A stretch of 37,046 nt of DNA. It comes from an uncultured Planctomycetaceae bacterium (GTDB taxonomy: Bacteria; Planctomycetota; Planctomycetia; Planctomycetales; Planctomycetaceae). The notes beneath the pieces were generated by a model that was not told the DNA's origin, made no database searches, and worked only from the letters and a program-made list of their open reading frames with translations. Where the stretch lies: contig CALFSX010000051.1 in assembly GCA_937916515.1 (NCBI GenBank), positions 1 through 37,046 of the forward strand, written 5' to 3'. Positions within the stretch are counted from its first letter, which is position 1. Each line of letters starts with the position of its first letter. The position numbers were made by a program, and so were the translations under genes. Below are positions 7,685-17,174 of this stretch, piece after piece.

Positions 7685-8459
7685 GGATTTGCATGACTTC
7701 GGCGGTGAGGGCGGGGGTGGTGGAGACGCCGTCTTTGCCCATGATGTCTTCGTTGCCTTTCCAGTCGGTGCAGACTCCGCCGGCTTCGCGGACGATGGGG
7801 ATTAAAGCTGCGATGTCCCATGGTGACATTTCGGGGTCAACGGCCAGATCGGCTCGCCCGGTAGCGACCAGCATGTGTCCGTAGCAGTCTCCCCAGCCGC
7901 GAGCGATTCGGACTTTTTTCAGGAAGGTGGGCAGGACGCTTTCTCGGCCGATGCGGACATCGTGAGTTGGTTCGGTGAACATCATGCGAGCTTTGCTGAG
8001 CTGCGTTTCGCCGGAAACTTTGGCTTGAGTTGGTTCGGCGTCACCGATTTTCCACCATGCTCCGGAACCTTCGCAGGCATAGATGACTTCGTCCAGAGCT
8101 GGCATTCGGCAGACTCCGGCCACCATTCGACCTTCAAATTCGATACCGACCAGAGTTCCGAACAGGGGGACTCCGTAGATGAAGGGTTTTGTGCCGTCGA
8201 TCGGGTCGAGAATCCAGCGGTAGCCGTTTTTGCTGGGTTTGTCGTCAAATTCTTCGCCCAGAATGCCGTCATCGGGGAAGGAGACCGCTAAAGCGTCGCG
8301 AATCAGCTGTTCGGCTCCCTTGTCTGCGACGGTAACGGGCGAATCGTCAGCTTTGGATTCAATTCCCAAAGTTTGAGAACGATAGTGGCTTAAAATCAGC
8401 GTTGCGGCTTGTTGAGTGATAGAAAGAGCGAATTCCAGGCGAGATTGGTGAGTTGACAT
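7647..8459 (-). CDS. hisN: Inositol monophosphatase-family histidinol-phosphatase
   Basis: The product has 270 residues and matches the inositol monophosphatase superfamily, of the type that dephosphorylates histidinol phosphate in histidine synthesis. The metal-binding motifs are complete: GEE at 68-70, DPIDGT at 85-90 (in WILDPIDGTKPFIYGVP) and WD at 214-215 (in SPWDIAALIPIVREAGG). The start is the ATG at 8459, giving MSTHQSRLEF; upstream in-frame codons add non-homologous sequence. The last residues (EAGAPRRAMA) and the stop come from the 69-bp repeat array, so the native C-terminus may have been replaced. No other histidine gene is near. The narrower substrate is inferred from overall resemblance; related enzymes act on inositol phosphate. 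Confidence 0.88.
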   Translation of the reverse strand: MSTHQSRLEFALSITQQAATLILSHYRSQTLGIESKADDSPVTVADKGAEQLIRDALAVSFPDDGILGEEFDDKPSKNGYRWILDPIDGTKPFIYGVPLFGTLVGIEFEGRMVAGVCRMPALDEVIYACEGSGAWWKIGDAEPTQAKVSGETQLSKARMMFTEPTHDVRIGRESVLPTFLKKVRIARGWGDCYGHMLVATGRADLAVDPEMSPWDIAALIPIVREAGGVCTDWKGNEDIMGKDGVSTTPALTAEVMQILAEAGAPRRAMA

Positions 8460-8748
8460 GCGTATTGTTCCTATATTTAAGGCGGAAAGTCCGCAGGATT
8501 GTTTATCTGAGCGTGGTGTTATACAACGCCGGTCAATTGTGTGCGATTCAGTGGGTTTCGCGTTGAAGAAACCTACAAATGTCGCAACAATGCCCGCCCC
8601 GAAAACGTTGGCTGCCACGGAAAAGGTGACGCTGACTGAAATCGGGACTGGAATGTTGGCTGAAAACAGCCGATTACTGAACGGACAGAATGTTTGAGTC
8701 CGCAGTTTATCAAACCTTAGTTTCACTTATTAGTTGGCAGTTGGATCC

Positions 8749-8985
8749 ATGGATCGCGAACGAATTGAACGTCAGTTGAAGATGGCCGAAGGCAACCTTG
8801 CTGCTTGCGTAAAGCAGTTGGACGCGGCCAAAGTTCCTGCCGATCAGCGTGCAAAAAGCACCAAATGGCGAGCATTGGACGGCGAACGACGAACGTTGAT
8901 TCGACGCATTCGTGCCGTTGCAGCCGTTGAAGAACGAGAAGCTGCTGCCAAGCAACGACTCGAAGAAGGCGCTGCTGCCGAGTAA
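8749..8985 (+). CDS. Small charged helical hypothetical protein
   Basis: The product has 78 residues, starting MDRERIERQL and ending QRLEEGAAAE. It is rich in Arg, Glu, Lys and Ala, has no hydrophobic segment and is predicted to be almost entirely helical or coiled coil. I do not recognise the family. The ATG at 8749 is preferred to an in-frame TTG at 8734 (which would add MAVGS). A strong terminator follows within 51 bp, which supports a discrete transcription unit. Confidence 0.75.
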   Translation: MDRERIERQLKMAEGNLAACVKQLDAAKVPADQRAKSTKWRALDGERRTLIRRIRAVAAVEEREAAAKQRLEEGAAAE

Positions 8986-9035
8986 GCTTTGCTGCCTGCC
9001 AAAAGGCACAGTTTACCAAACCAGAATCGAATGAA

Positions 9036-9063
9036 GGCCGGCATAGTGGTGCCGGCCCTTTTT
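9036..9063 (+). terminator. Intrinsic terminator after the small charged protein
   Basis: GGCCGGCA (9036-9043) pairs perfectly with TGCCGGCC (9050-9057) around TAGTGG, followed by CTTTTT. Confidence 0.9.
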
Positions 9064-9168
9064 CGTTGCGCGGTGCATAAACTACTTTCGATCACGGGGT
9101 TTGATTGTTAGCTTGGCACAGCGTGGCCGCGGTGTTCCTTAAGATCTTTGCTGCAAAGAAAGTCGCCC

Positions 9169-10011
9169 ATGAAGCACGCTTCTGTTTCAGATTTCCGGAA
9201 TCGCTGGGTGTCAGCCGTGCTGGCGATTATGGCGTGTTGCTTTGCAAAAGATGAGGCATCTTCGGCGGACAAGGTTTTACCCATCCCGGGTGACGTGTTC
9301 AGCGTTGGTGGGCGGACCGCGTTCTTGATTCTTCCCGAAAATCGGTCGTCAGAAACTGCAACTCCCTGGGTTTGGTACGCACCGACTTTAAAAGGGCTTC
9401 CTGGCAAAGAAGAGACATGGATGTTCCGTCAGTTTCTGGATGCCGGAATCGCCATCGCTGGAATTGATGTGGGAGAATCCTATGGCAGCCCCAAAGGCTG
9501 TGCTGCATTTTCTGAGTTGCATGCGGAACTGGTGCAGAACCGAGGCATGGCGAAGCAGGCGGCTTTACTGGCCAGAAGTCGTGGCGGGCTGATGTTGTAC
9601 AGTTGGGCAGCGCAGAATCCACAGTCGGTGGCGTGCATCGCAGGAATCTATCCCGTCTGCAATCTCGCCAGCTATCCGGGACTTAATCGAGCATGCGGTG
9701 CTTACGAACTATCGAAAGAGCAACTTGCGAAGGACCTTGCCTTATACAACCCGATCGATCGCCTGAAACCGCTTGCGGAAGCAAAGGTTCCGATCTTCCA
9801 CATTCATGGCGACAGCGACACGGTTGTTCCGTTGGAAGCAAATTCCGGCATACTTGCTGAACGATACAAGACGCTGGGTGGCACCATAACTTTAAAAGTT
9901 GTCACAGGTCAGGGCCACAACATGTGGTCAGGCTGGTTTCAGGATCAGCAGCTTGTCAACTTTGTGGTGGCTAATGCTGGCCGCATTGTTCCAGCGAATA
10001 CCCCGAAATAG
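9169..10011 (+). CDS. Secreted alpha/beta hydrolase
   Basis: The product has 280 residues with an N-terminal export signal (hydrophobic VSAVLAIMACCF, then a polar stretch ending SSA near residue 33). The alpha/beta hydrolase fold is seen from about residue 50. The probable nucleophile is Ser137 in LLARSRGGLMLYSW, the acid is Asp217 in HIHGDSDTVVP and the base is His250 in GQGHNMW. The nucleophile elbow reads A-R-S-R-G instead of the usual G-x-S-x-G. Such proteins are often annotated as prolyl oligopeptidase or dienelactone hydrolase relatives; the substrate is unknown. The ATG at 9169 is chosen over a TTG at 9148 because it begins a normal signal peptide. The next gene starts 57 bp downstream on the same strand. 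Confidence 0.85.
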   Translation: MKHASVSDFRNRWVSAVLAIMACCFAKDEASSADKVLPIPGDVFSVGGRTAFLILPENRSSETATPWVWYAPTLKGLPGKEETWMFRQFLDAGIAIAGIDVGESYGSPKGCAAFSELHAELVQNRGMAKQAALLARSRGGLMLYSWAAQNPQSVACIAGIYPVCNLASYPGLNRACGAYELSKEQLAKDLALYNPIDRLKPLAEAKVPIFHIHGDSDTVVPLEANSGILAERYKTLGGTITLKVVTGQGHNMWSGWFQDQQLVNFVVANAGRIVPANTPK

Positions 10012-10068
10012 TCCAACGAATCGTGAAACCATTCGGCCTGGCGAGTCTGCCACAACAAGGGACAGCTC

Positions 10069-10662
10069 ATGTTTGAAGCCATCAGTGAAGTCATTGATGC
10101 CGATTGGGTTGTGCGGTATACGTTTTCAAAGAATGGTGAAACACTGAAGTACTTCGAAGTGCTGCAGCTTTGGCAATCGTCTTCTACATTTAGATCATTT
10201 TGTACAGAGCTGTTCGCCCAGTCTGTTTTTCCAGCGTACCGCTGGGAGACTCCGGGAGTCAGCAGGTTGACGCTCACGCAGCCATTTGAATTCATTTTTG
10301 TAAATTACCCGCAATTTACTTCCGGACGGACGGATGCAAAAACATTCGAAGGGTACTTCACCGACAACGATGTCGATCATGGAGTCGTTTCATTTGCGAA
10401 TCTCAGTGGAGATTCGCAACTTGTTGTGCCGTCACCCCGTACCGACATAGATGCATATGGTCACCTTGCCGCGTTCATGCGACATGCTCCACAAGTGCAG
10501 CAGGATGCGTTTTGGCGTGTCATGAGTAGTGCTGTCAAATCACAAATCGACGACAGACCGGTGTGGCTAAACACGGCTGGCGGTGGAGTGGCGTGGTTGC
10601 ACGTACGGATCGACTCACGCCCGAAATACTACTGCCATCTTCCATATAAGAAGCCGCTGTAA
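10069..10662 (+). CDS. DUF6940-like protein
   Basis: The product has 197 residues and is cytoplasmic by appearance. It resembles the DUF6940 family by its middle DAYGHLAAFMRHAPQVQQDAFW (residues 128-149) and its C-terminal WLNTAGGGVAWLHVRIDSR followed by PKYYCHLPY. The function of the family is unknown to me. An AAGGGA ribosome binding site lies about 9 bases before the ATG. It follows the hydrolase gene by 57 bp and converges on the kinase gene, whose stop lies 20 bp away. No terminator is visible in that gap. Confidence 0.8.
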   Translation: MFEAISEVIDADWVVRYTFSKNGETLKYFEVLQLWQSSSTFRSFCTELFAQSVFPAYRWETPGVSRLTLTQPFEFIFVNYPQFTSGRTDAKTFEGYFTDNDVDHGVVSFANLSGDSQLVVPSPRTDIDAYGHLAAFMRHAPQVQQDAFWRVMSSAVKSQIDDRPVWLNTAGGGVAWLHVRIDSRPKYYCHLPYKKPL

Positions 10663-10682
10663 TTTTCGACGGCCAGCAAACG

Positions 10683-13600
10683 CTATTGAAACGGATTGCG
10701 CCAGATGATTGCTGTGCCGTCCTCGCTGGCCGAGGCGATTGTTCCGGATTCGGAAACGACCAACGATGTAACGGGGGCCTGGTGAGCGATGGCTTTTCCG
10801 TTTGCCAGCAACTGAAACGCTTCGTAAGCGGCAAGTCCTGACTCACCTACTCGCTGGGGTTGCCAGTTCCAGATGATGGCGGCCCCGTCAGCTCCACCAG
10901 TCAGCAGGTAAGATGAATCCGGCAGAAAAGCCAGGCTGCGAATTCCTCCCGCTTCGTGACCGGTGATTGTTGCATGCAATTGGGGAGCCGACATATCGGA
11001 AAGATCGTAAACCCAGCCAGCGCTGGAACCGCTTTCTGACAATTGCCCGGCCAATGCGACAAACCTGCCGTCGCTGGAAAAACAGCCGGTTTCCAGCCGG
11101 ATCGGCTCTGTAGACTTCAGCTGAAACTCTACAAGCGGCGTTTCGGGATTCGCTAAATCAATGATACTGAATTGACCTGCCCGATTCACCAGCAGCACCA
11201 ACTTTTCATCGGGCGACCACGACGCCTGAACAATAGCAACGCGTTCGCCATGAGGCTGCGCAATATCAAAGCCTGCTCTGTCGGGGCCAACCGCTTTCAG
11301 GCAACTTTCAATCGTGGCCTGATTCAAAGCAGCATCCCAGTTCCAAAGCAACGCAGAACCGTCGGCTCCACAACTGACAAAGCGATTTGCATGGCTGTTG
11401 GGAGCAAAACAGAGCGAAGTCACGACTCCCCGGTGAGGATCGCTGATCTTGAAAATCGTCTGACCAAATCTCTCACTGTCTTCTGCAGCATCAAAAATTC
11501 GGATCGCTCGATCCCCCGTTAACAGTAGAGGATGTTCGGCGTTTGGCGACAATGCGGTTGAATGCACGGCGTACAAAGGGCGAAAGTCGGCCAGGTGAGC
11601 GTTGTCGTTCAGGTTCCACAAGTGAGCAGCGGTGCCGTCGAACGTGGCGACAATGCCCGGCTGATCTGCGCTGGCTGGCCCTGCAACTGACTTTGATGTA
11701 CCGTCCGTCCCGTCAGTTGATGCAACCTGGGCGGCTTGTTCGGGAGCGAACACGGCATCAGAAATTCCAAGCCCCGGTGCGTTCAGCACTTTGGTGATCT
11801 TCCAGTCGGCAGTTCGAAAAATCTGCAGTTTGCCATCAACGACAGCCGCCAGACGGTTTCCATCGTCCGACCAGCTGATGGCCGAAATACGACTCGGAAG
11901 TTTTCCGGCAACCACAGCGGGATGAATTCTTCGCTGCGGGTTTGTCGCATTCAGTGACCACAGTTGTAATTCCTGAGTTGTCGCCCTGGTGGCCTTGTCT
12001 GTGCGAACGCTGATGGTCACAAACTGCAGTTTGTCTGGCGAAAAGCTGAGCCGTTCCACGGGAATATTGTCGTGTTGAAAACGGCTCACGACAGAAAGGC
12101 GTGTTCCGGAATCGTCGAGCCCCAGCCGTTGCAGTCGTCCGTCAAAGCCAGCGCTAATCAGGTCTCCATTGGGCAGCCATTCCAGGTGGCTGACGATCGT
12201 GTTTTTCGCGTGCATCTGGCCGCCGGCCAGAAATGTTCCATCCGCCAGCGTCCAAACAGCAACTCGCCCATCGCGACCGCCCGTGGCAATCGTCATTCCG
12301 TTCTGGCTAAAACTCACCGTACTGACTTCGCTGTCGTGAAAGCCCTGCAAGGTTGAATAGGTTTGCGGATCGGTGTTGTGCAGAATTTCGTCCGTCTTCC
12401 AGATTTTCGTGACGCCTTTGCCTTCCACTTCTGAAGCAGCCATTGACGCGGCCAGAAACGTCCCGTCGGGCGACGCAGAAATTGCGTTAACCAAACCAAG
12501 CCCCGGAAGACGAACTTCCTGAGCTCCCGCGCCGGCTTTAGTGGGATCGGCGTTCCACAGGCACAGATTGCCGTCGAATCCGGTCGTCATCAACACGCGA
12601 CCATCGGGAGGCAGAAACTTCAGGCGAGCAACGTTGAAATCGTGACCTTCTTCAAACGACGCACTTTCCACCACAAAGTGAGTGCGACTGGAACCACCGG
12701 AAATCGGCGAACCATCTTTCGCATTCCAGATAACGGCTGTTCCGTCGGACGCTCCCGTCACAATCCGCGATCCATCTTTGCTGATGGCAATGGCATTCAA
12801 CGCTCCTCGCTGAACGGCAGAATCGGCATTCACAACAATCTGGTCAGCGGAATCTGACGGCTGCGAAGTGACGGACGATTGGGCGGCGACTTTATGTCCG
12901 GTTAAAATATACGGTGATCGATAAGTGGCAGCGGCGTTAGTGTTCGACGCCGGTAAATTGTCTTCGTTCTGAAATGCTGATTCGATGTCCTGTCGTTCTT
13001 TGGCGTACGTGCGAACATCCCAGAACCGGCAGAAGTGATCTGCGCTCGCGGAAAGTACGGTTTTGCCTTTGGCGTCCAGAAAACCGGCTGCATTCACTTT
13101 GGCTCCATGGCCCAGCATGCGTTGTTGAAACGTCAGAATTTCGTCGGTAGAACTGGCCAAAGTGCTGCCTTGCACGTGCCAGATTCCGATGGTGCGATCA
13201 TCGGATGCCGTCACCACGCTAAGCCCGTCCGCAGAAAAGCGAATATCGTTGATCGGGCGCTGATGTTCGCTGGCGACCCAGCCAGAAAAACCTTCTGCCT
13301 GCAGATCAGCGGCATGAACAAATGGAAAACGGTCTCCACTTGTCATGTTGTCGGCGGGACGAACTGGCAGTGCCATCAGGTCTCCGTTGCGGCTGTTGCT
13401 GATGAGCAGTATTTGTTCGTTGGGGGCCACACAAATGCGATTGGGTGGGTCATTGCGGTCTCGAGGAAATCGCAACTGTCCCAATCTTTGCGGGCGTTCT
13501 GTGGGAGCGTCGTCGGGAGGCAACTGATAGGCCAGAACGTCTGATGATTCGCCCCCGCGAGACCCCGCGTACAGAAACACTCCTGCCTTAGGCATCAATG

Positions 13601-16600
13601 CCAGGCTGCGAATGCTGGAACTGCTGCGAATGGACCACAATGGAAGTTGCGTGTCGATGTTCCACGCCTTGATCACTCCACTGGTATCCGCAGACAGCAG
13701 TAGATTTCCGTTTAACGCAATCGTTGAAACGGCGGCTTCGTGCCCTTTCAGAATATCGTGCTTGTGACTGGCGACATTCCATAAGTAGAGCGACTTGTCT
13801 GCGGCCGCGACGATTAGTTCTTCATTTTCGCTGACCAGTACCTGAGCGACCGCGGCATCAACGTTGAGTGTGTCGAGCGGTTTGGCGGGCAGCTCTTCGC
13901 TGCCCTCATTAAGGTGCCATGCGGTTAACAGGCCATTGCTGTCGCCCCAAACGATCGTGCGTCCAGACGGGCTGATCACCTGAGTCTGTACGGGAGCTTC
14001 TGTAACACGTGTGCGTTTCAGCAGTTGTTGTTTGCGTGCCTGAAGTTCCAGAATGCGTTCCTGTCTTTCATCGGCAGGAAGGTCGGCCAAAGCGGTATCA
14101 CTGTTCAGCAGTTCTTCAACTCGCTGAAGCGCGCCGGAATAGTCGGCGCTGCGAATCAAGCTGGCGATGAACGCATTTTTCAGTTCAACCTTCGCTCTGG
14201 CTTTTTGTTCGGTCAAGCCCGCCACCTCCAACTGGATGGCCGCTTTTTCTGTTTCAACCTTGGCAACTTCTGTCTGAAGATTTTCCTTTTCAGACTTCAA
14301 GACATCCTTTTCAGCAAGCAGCTTATCTTTCTCCATAGATAGTTCCTGCTTTGTGGCAACCAAGGTATCTCGTTCACTGGTCAATCGAAGCTTTTCTTCT
14401 TTCAGCGAAGACTGTTCGGCCAGTAGCTGTGTTTTTTCTCCCAGTAACGCTGTTTTTTCTTCGACAATTCGATTTTTGTCTTCTTCCAGCGTCAGCTTGT
14501 CCTGCTCCAGAGTTTCCTTGTCGCCATACAACGAAGTGATTTCGTTGTTCTGTTTTGTGATCTCGTTGTTCTGTTTTGAGATCTGAATCGCCTGAACGAA
14601 CGAGATCGCTCCCACAACGGCGATCAGGCAAACGGCTATCACAGTGGCAGATTTCAGCCCGTTGCGAAGACGCCGAGAACGCGACAGCTTTCCGGTGAGT
14701 TCAACAAATTCCGGGCCACTTTCCTGTTCGGCAATTTGCAGGCCAAGGTCGTAGTCGCCTTTTGTGTGAGCCAGACCAGCATAGGCCAGACGCGTTTCAC
14801 GAAGCCCTTCAACCGCCGCATCATTTTCCGGCCACGCCACAAAAGCCTGCTCGAATAACGCCGCTGCCGTTTGATAGTCATGATAGCCGCGTTTGAGCCC
14901 ATCAGATTTCGCGTGCTGCAGGCTTTCGCCAGCTCGTTCAGAAACTCGGCGGCTTTCTTCGTGCTTCTGAAACTTCTTTACCGCATCCTGAAAACCCAGC
15001 ACGCTTTGATGTCGGTCTTTTCGAGACGCCGACATGGCCTTGCGGGCGATGTCCATCAGTTCGCCCTTGTGACTCGTTGGGCGAATCGCATTCTGTCGAA
15101 CCACTTTGTCGATAATCACCCACAGGCCGCTGTTGCCAGCATCTTCTTCCGGTTCAGGAAACGAATGCGGCGACTCTCCCGTGATGATCTCAAAGAGGAT
15201 GGCCCCAAGCAGATAAATGTCGCTCCAACGACCAATGGCTTCCGGAGGACCGGTCCACAATTCCGGAGACATGTACGCCGGTGTTCCAGCGCCAAAAGCC
15301 GCCGCCGGTGACGCGAATCGTTTTTTGTCGGCTGCTATGGCAGGAACAGCAAGGCCCCAGTCCAGAACAAGAACTTCACCGAACTCACCCAACATAATGT
15401 TTTCGGGCTTCAGGTCGCGATTCACCACGCCATTGTGGTGCGCGTACGCCATGGCGTCGCACACTTTGTGAAGCACTTCCAGGTTTTCTTCCAGCGACAT
15501 TTCCCGAATGCGCTCGTTCCACGGCGTGCCGTGAACGCGTTTCATCGAATAAAACGGGAACCCGTCGTTTGTCTGGCACAGGTCGTGAATCGGGATGATG
15601 TGCGGATGTACCAGATTCGCGGTCACCAAAGCTTCAGAAAGAAACATTTCCCGACGCTGATGTTCAACCTGGCTGATTCGCCCCTGAGCTGTATACGCCT
15701 GACGCTCTCGATCCTTCATAGGTTTCAGCGTCTTGATCGCCAGTTCGCGATCCAGAGACGTTTGTTTGGCGATAAAGATGGCTCCCATGCCACCTTCCGC
15801 CAGCTTTCCGATGATCTCGTAGTCGGGCTTGTCTGCTCCACCACTGTCTCTAAACTGATCGCCGCCAGCAACTGGGCGGCTGCGAATTGTGAGCGTTTGG
15901 TTAAGCCCGTGCGCCGATTGTTTGCTCCAGATCTGCGTCTTACGCGCCATCAGGGAGCCGTCATCTTCGTCTGACGGAGGCTCTTCGATGGAAGTGTCAG
16001 ACGCCGATTTTTCGGACACTTCCTTCTGCCATTCTTCGTACTCATCTTCCGACAAGCCGCGCATGCCCATGGTCCGAGAAAACACTTCTGTTTTTTCGAA
16101 GCCCGTTGCCACATTGGCAACAACTGTGCCGAACGTGTCGCTGCCGGACTTCTGAGAGTTCGGATCAGGCTGCACCACAGTTTTTGCAAACAGGTCTTCG
16201 GAATCGTCCGTTGAGCGTCCGTCATGTCCGGCTGTGGGAATAACCTGAGTGGCAGTAAAATCCGGAGCTGGAGGACGACCTTGTATCACGTTGGTTTTTG
16301 CAAATACATCTTCTTCTTCGTCGGTCGAATTCTCAGGCTGATTGCCGGACGACATACCGTCAAACGTGGGAGTTTTGGAAGGCACAAACGTTTTATTGGG
16401 ATCGTTGTCCGGAATACCGTCGGCGGAACCATCGCCTGCGGCTGCGTCGAAACTGAAATCGTGGTGAGTTGGAGTCTTGGATGGCACCCACGTCTTCTTC
16501 AGGTCGCCGTCACCAGTTGGAATCTCGTCTGGCACGACCGTATCGTCGAGATTGATTCCATTAACGGTAGGTGTATCAGATGGCACCCAGGTCTTTTCGA

Positions 16601-17174
16601 AGTCGGCCGATCCGTCTGTGCCTGATCCAACATCTGCCATATCTTCCGCCTCGGCAAAGGCAGATTGAGACGTTTCTGGCGGCACCCATGTTTTTTCGAA
16701 ATCATGAACGCCATCATCGTCCTCACCATCGACTTCCAGACCGGTTCTGGTTGGAGTTGTGGTTGGCACCCACGTTTTCTTGAAGTCTGAATCCTCAGGT
16801 ACAGCAGTGTCCTCGTTGGTGCTATCGCTTTTGCCGCTATCTTTGTCTTCGCTGGGCACCCACGTCTCCTTTTTGTGGATCGGCTGCTGCTGTGACGAAT
16901 CGGCTGGCTCTGCTTCGCTGGGCTCTGTTGCAGACACATCATCGATGTCTGACTCAGGCAACGCCGATGCTGGCAGAAAATCAGCCTTTTCTGCGGCGTT
17001 ATCCTGGTTCTTTCTGCGCGCACGTTTTTCCGACAACGGAGACGAAATCGGATCGCCAGCAACGCCCATGTCCGGTTCTGGAAACGGGTTGATGGGAATG
17101 CCGTTGACGAGATTCCTGGGGCGATCGGATTCTGGGTTGTCGTGACCGTCTTTGTTGTTGGTCATTGCTGTCAC
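10683..17174 (-). CDS. Transmembrane Ser/Thr protein kinase with WD40-repeat tail
   Basis: About 2,160 residues. Residues 100-420 are acidic and disordered and carry a repeated K-T-W-V-P-S motif. The kinase domain spans about 448-730, with YEIIGKLAEGGMGAIF (glycine loop), AIKTLK (lysine), VVNRDLKPENIM (catalytic loop, NRD in place of HRD), LDWGLA (DWG in place of DFG) and GTPAYMSPEL. A helical stretch follows, then one membrane helix at about 845-865 (ATVIAVCLIAVVGAISFV) and a long Glu/Lys/Leu coiled coil to about 1000. WD40 repeats (GHEAAVSTIA, IVTGASDGTAVIWN, LLTGGADGAAIIWNW) fill the rest, probably outside the cytoplasm. The GTG at 17174 overlaps the stop of the upstream giant gene (GTGA); an ATG at 17165 is the alternative start. 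Confidence 0.93.
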   Translation of the reverse strand: MTAMTNNKDGHDNPESDRPRNLVNGIPINPFPEPDMGVAGDPISSPLSEKRARRKNQDNAAEKADFLPASALPESDIDDVSATEPSEAEPADSSQQQPIHKKETWVPSEDKDSGKSDSTNEDTAVPEDSDFKKTWVPTTTPTRTGLEVDGEDDDGVHDFEKTWVPPETSQSAFAEAEDMADVGSGTDGSADFEKTWVPSDTPTVNGINLDDTVVPDEIPTGDGDLKKTWVPSKTPTHHDFSFDAAAGDGSADGIPDNDPNKTFVPSKTPTFDGMSSGNQPENSTDEEEDVFAKTNVIQGRPPAPDFTATQVIPTAGHDGRSTDDSEDLFAKTVVQPDPNSQKSGSDTFGTVVANVATGFEKTEVFSRTMGMRGLSEDEYEEWQKEVSEKSASDTSIEEPPSDEDDGSLMARKTQIWSKQSAHGLNQTLTIRSRPVAGGDQFRDSGGADKPDYEIIGKLAEGGMGAIFIAKQTSLDRELAIKTLKPMKDRERQAYTAQGRISQVEHQRREMFLSEALVTANLVHPHIIPIHDLCQTNDGFPFYSMKRVHGTPWNERIREMSLEENLEVLHKVCDAMAYAHHNGVVNRDLKPENIMLGEFGEVLVLDWGLAVPAIAADKKRFASPAAAFGAGTPAYMSPELWTGPPEAIGRWSDIYLLGAILFEIITGESPHSFPEPEEDAGNSGLWVIIDKVVRQNAIRPTSHKGELMDIARKAMSASRKDRHQSVLGFQDAVKKFQKHEESRRVSERAGESLQHAKSDGLKRGYHDYQTAAALFEQAFVAWPENDAAVEGLRETRLAYAGLAHTKGDYDLGLQIAEQESGPEFVELTGKLSRSRRLRNGLKSATVIAVCLIAVVGAISFVQAIQISKQNNEITKQNNEITSLYGDKETLEQDKLTLEEDKNRIVEEKTALLGEKTQLLAEQSSLKEEKLRLTSERDTLVATKQELSMEKDKLLAEKDVLKSEKENLQTEVAKVETEKAAIQLEVAGLTEQKARAKVELKNAFIASLIRSADYSGALQRVEELLNSDTALADLPADERQERILELQARKQQLLKRTRVTEAPVQTQVISPSGRTIVWGDSNGLLTAWHLNEGSEELPAKPLDTLNVDAAVAQVLVSENEELIVAAADKSLYLWNVASHKHDILKGHEAAVSTIALNGNLLLSADTSGVIKAWNIDTQLPLWSIRSSSSIRSLALMPKAGVFLYAGSRGGESSDVLAYQLPPDDAPTERPQRLGQLRFPRDRNDPPNRICVAPNEQILLISNSRNGDLMALPVRPADNMTSGDRFPFVHAADLQAEGFSGWVASEHQRPINDIRFSADGLSVVTASDDRTIGIWHVQGSTLASSTDEILTFQQRMLGHGAKVNAAGFLDAKGKTVLSASADHFCRFWDVRTYAKERQDIESAFQNEDNLPASNTNAAATYRSPYILTGHKVAAQSSVTSQPSDSADQIVVNADSAVQRGALNAIAISKDGSRIVTGASDGTAVIWNAKDGSPISGGSSRTHFVVESASFEEGHDFNVARLKFLPPDGRVLMTTGFDGNLCLWNADPTKAGAGAQEVRLPGLGLVNAISASPDGTFLAASMAASEVEGKGVTKIWKTDEILHNTDPQTYSTLQGFHDSEVSTVSFSQNGMTIATGGRDGRVAVWTLADGTFLAGGQMHAKNTIVSHLEWLPNGDLISAGFDGRLQRLGLDDSGTRLSVVSRFQHDNIPVERLSFSPDKLQFVTISVRTDKATRATTQELQLWSLNATNPQRRIHPAVVAGKLPSRISAISWSDDGNRLAAVVDGKLQIFRTADWKITKVLNAPGLGISDAVFAPEQAAQVASTDGTDGTSKSVAGPASADQPGIVATFDGTAAHLWNLNDNAHLADFRPLYAVHSTALSPNAEHPLLLTGDRAIRIFDAAEDSERFGQTIFKISDPHRGVVTSLCFAPNSHANRFVSCGADGSALLWNWDAALNQATIESCLKAVGPDRAGFDIAQPHGERVAIVQASWSPDEKLVLLVNRAGQFSIIDLANPETPLVEFQLKSTEPIRLETGCFSSDGRFVALAGQLSESGSSAGWVYDLSDMSAPQLHATITGHEAGGIRSLAFLPDSSYLLTGGADGAAIIWNWQPQRVGESGLAAYEAFQLLANGKAIAHQAPVTSLVVSESGTIASASEDGTAIIWRNPFQ

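Noticed and set aside
7282-7884. 200-residue plus-strand open frame with ARRGVPASAKRG repeats
   Set aside because: It is produced by the 69-bp tandem array plus antisense hisN sequence and overlaps small RNA 2. It has no ribosome binding site and only a TTG start.
9114-9130. Possible third sigma-54 promoter (TGGCACAGCGTGGCCGC) upstream of the hydrolase gene
   Set aside because: The GC is one base out of register and the TTGCA part is missing.
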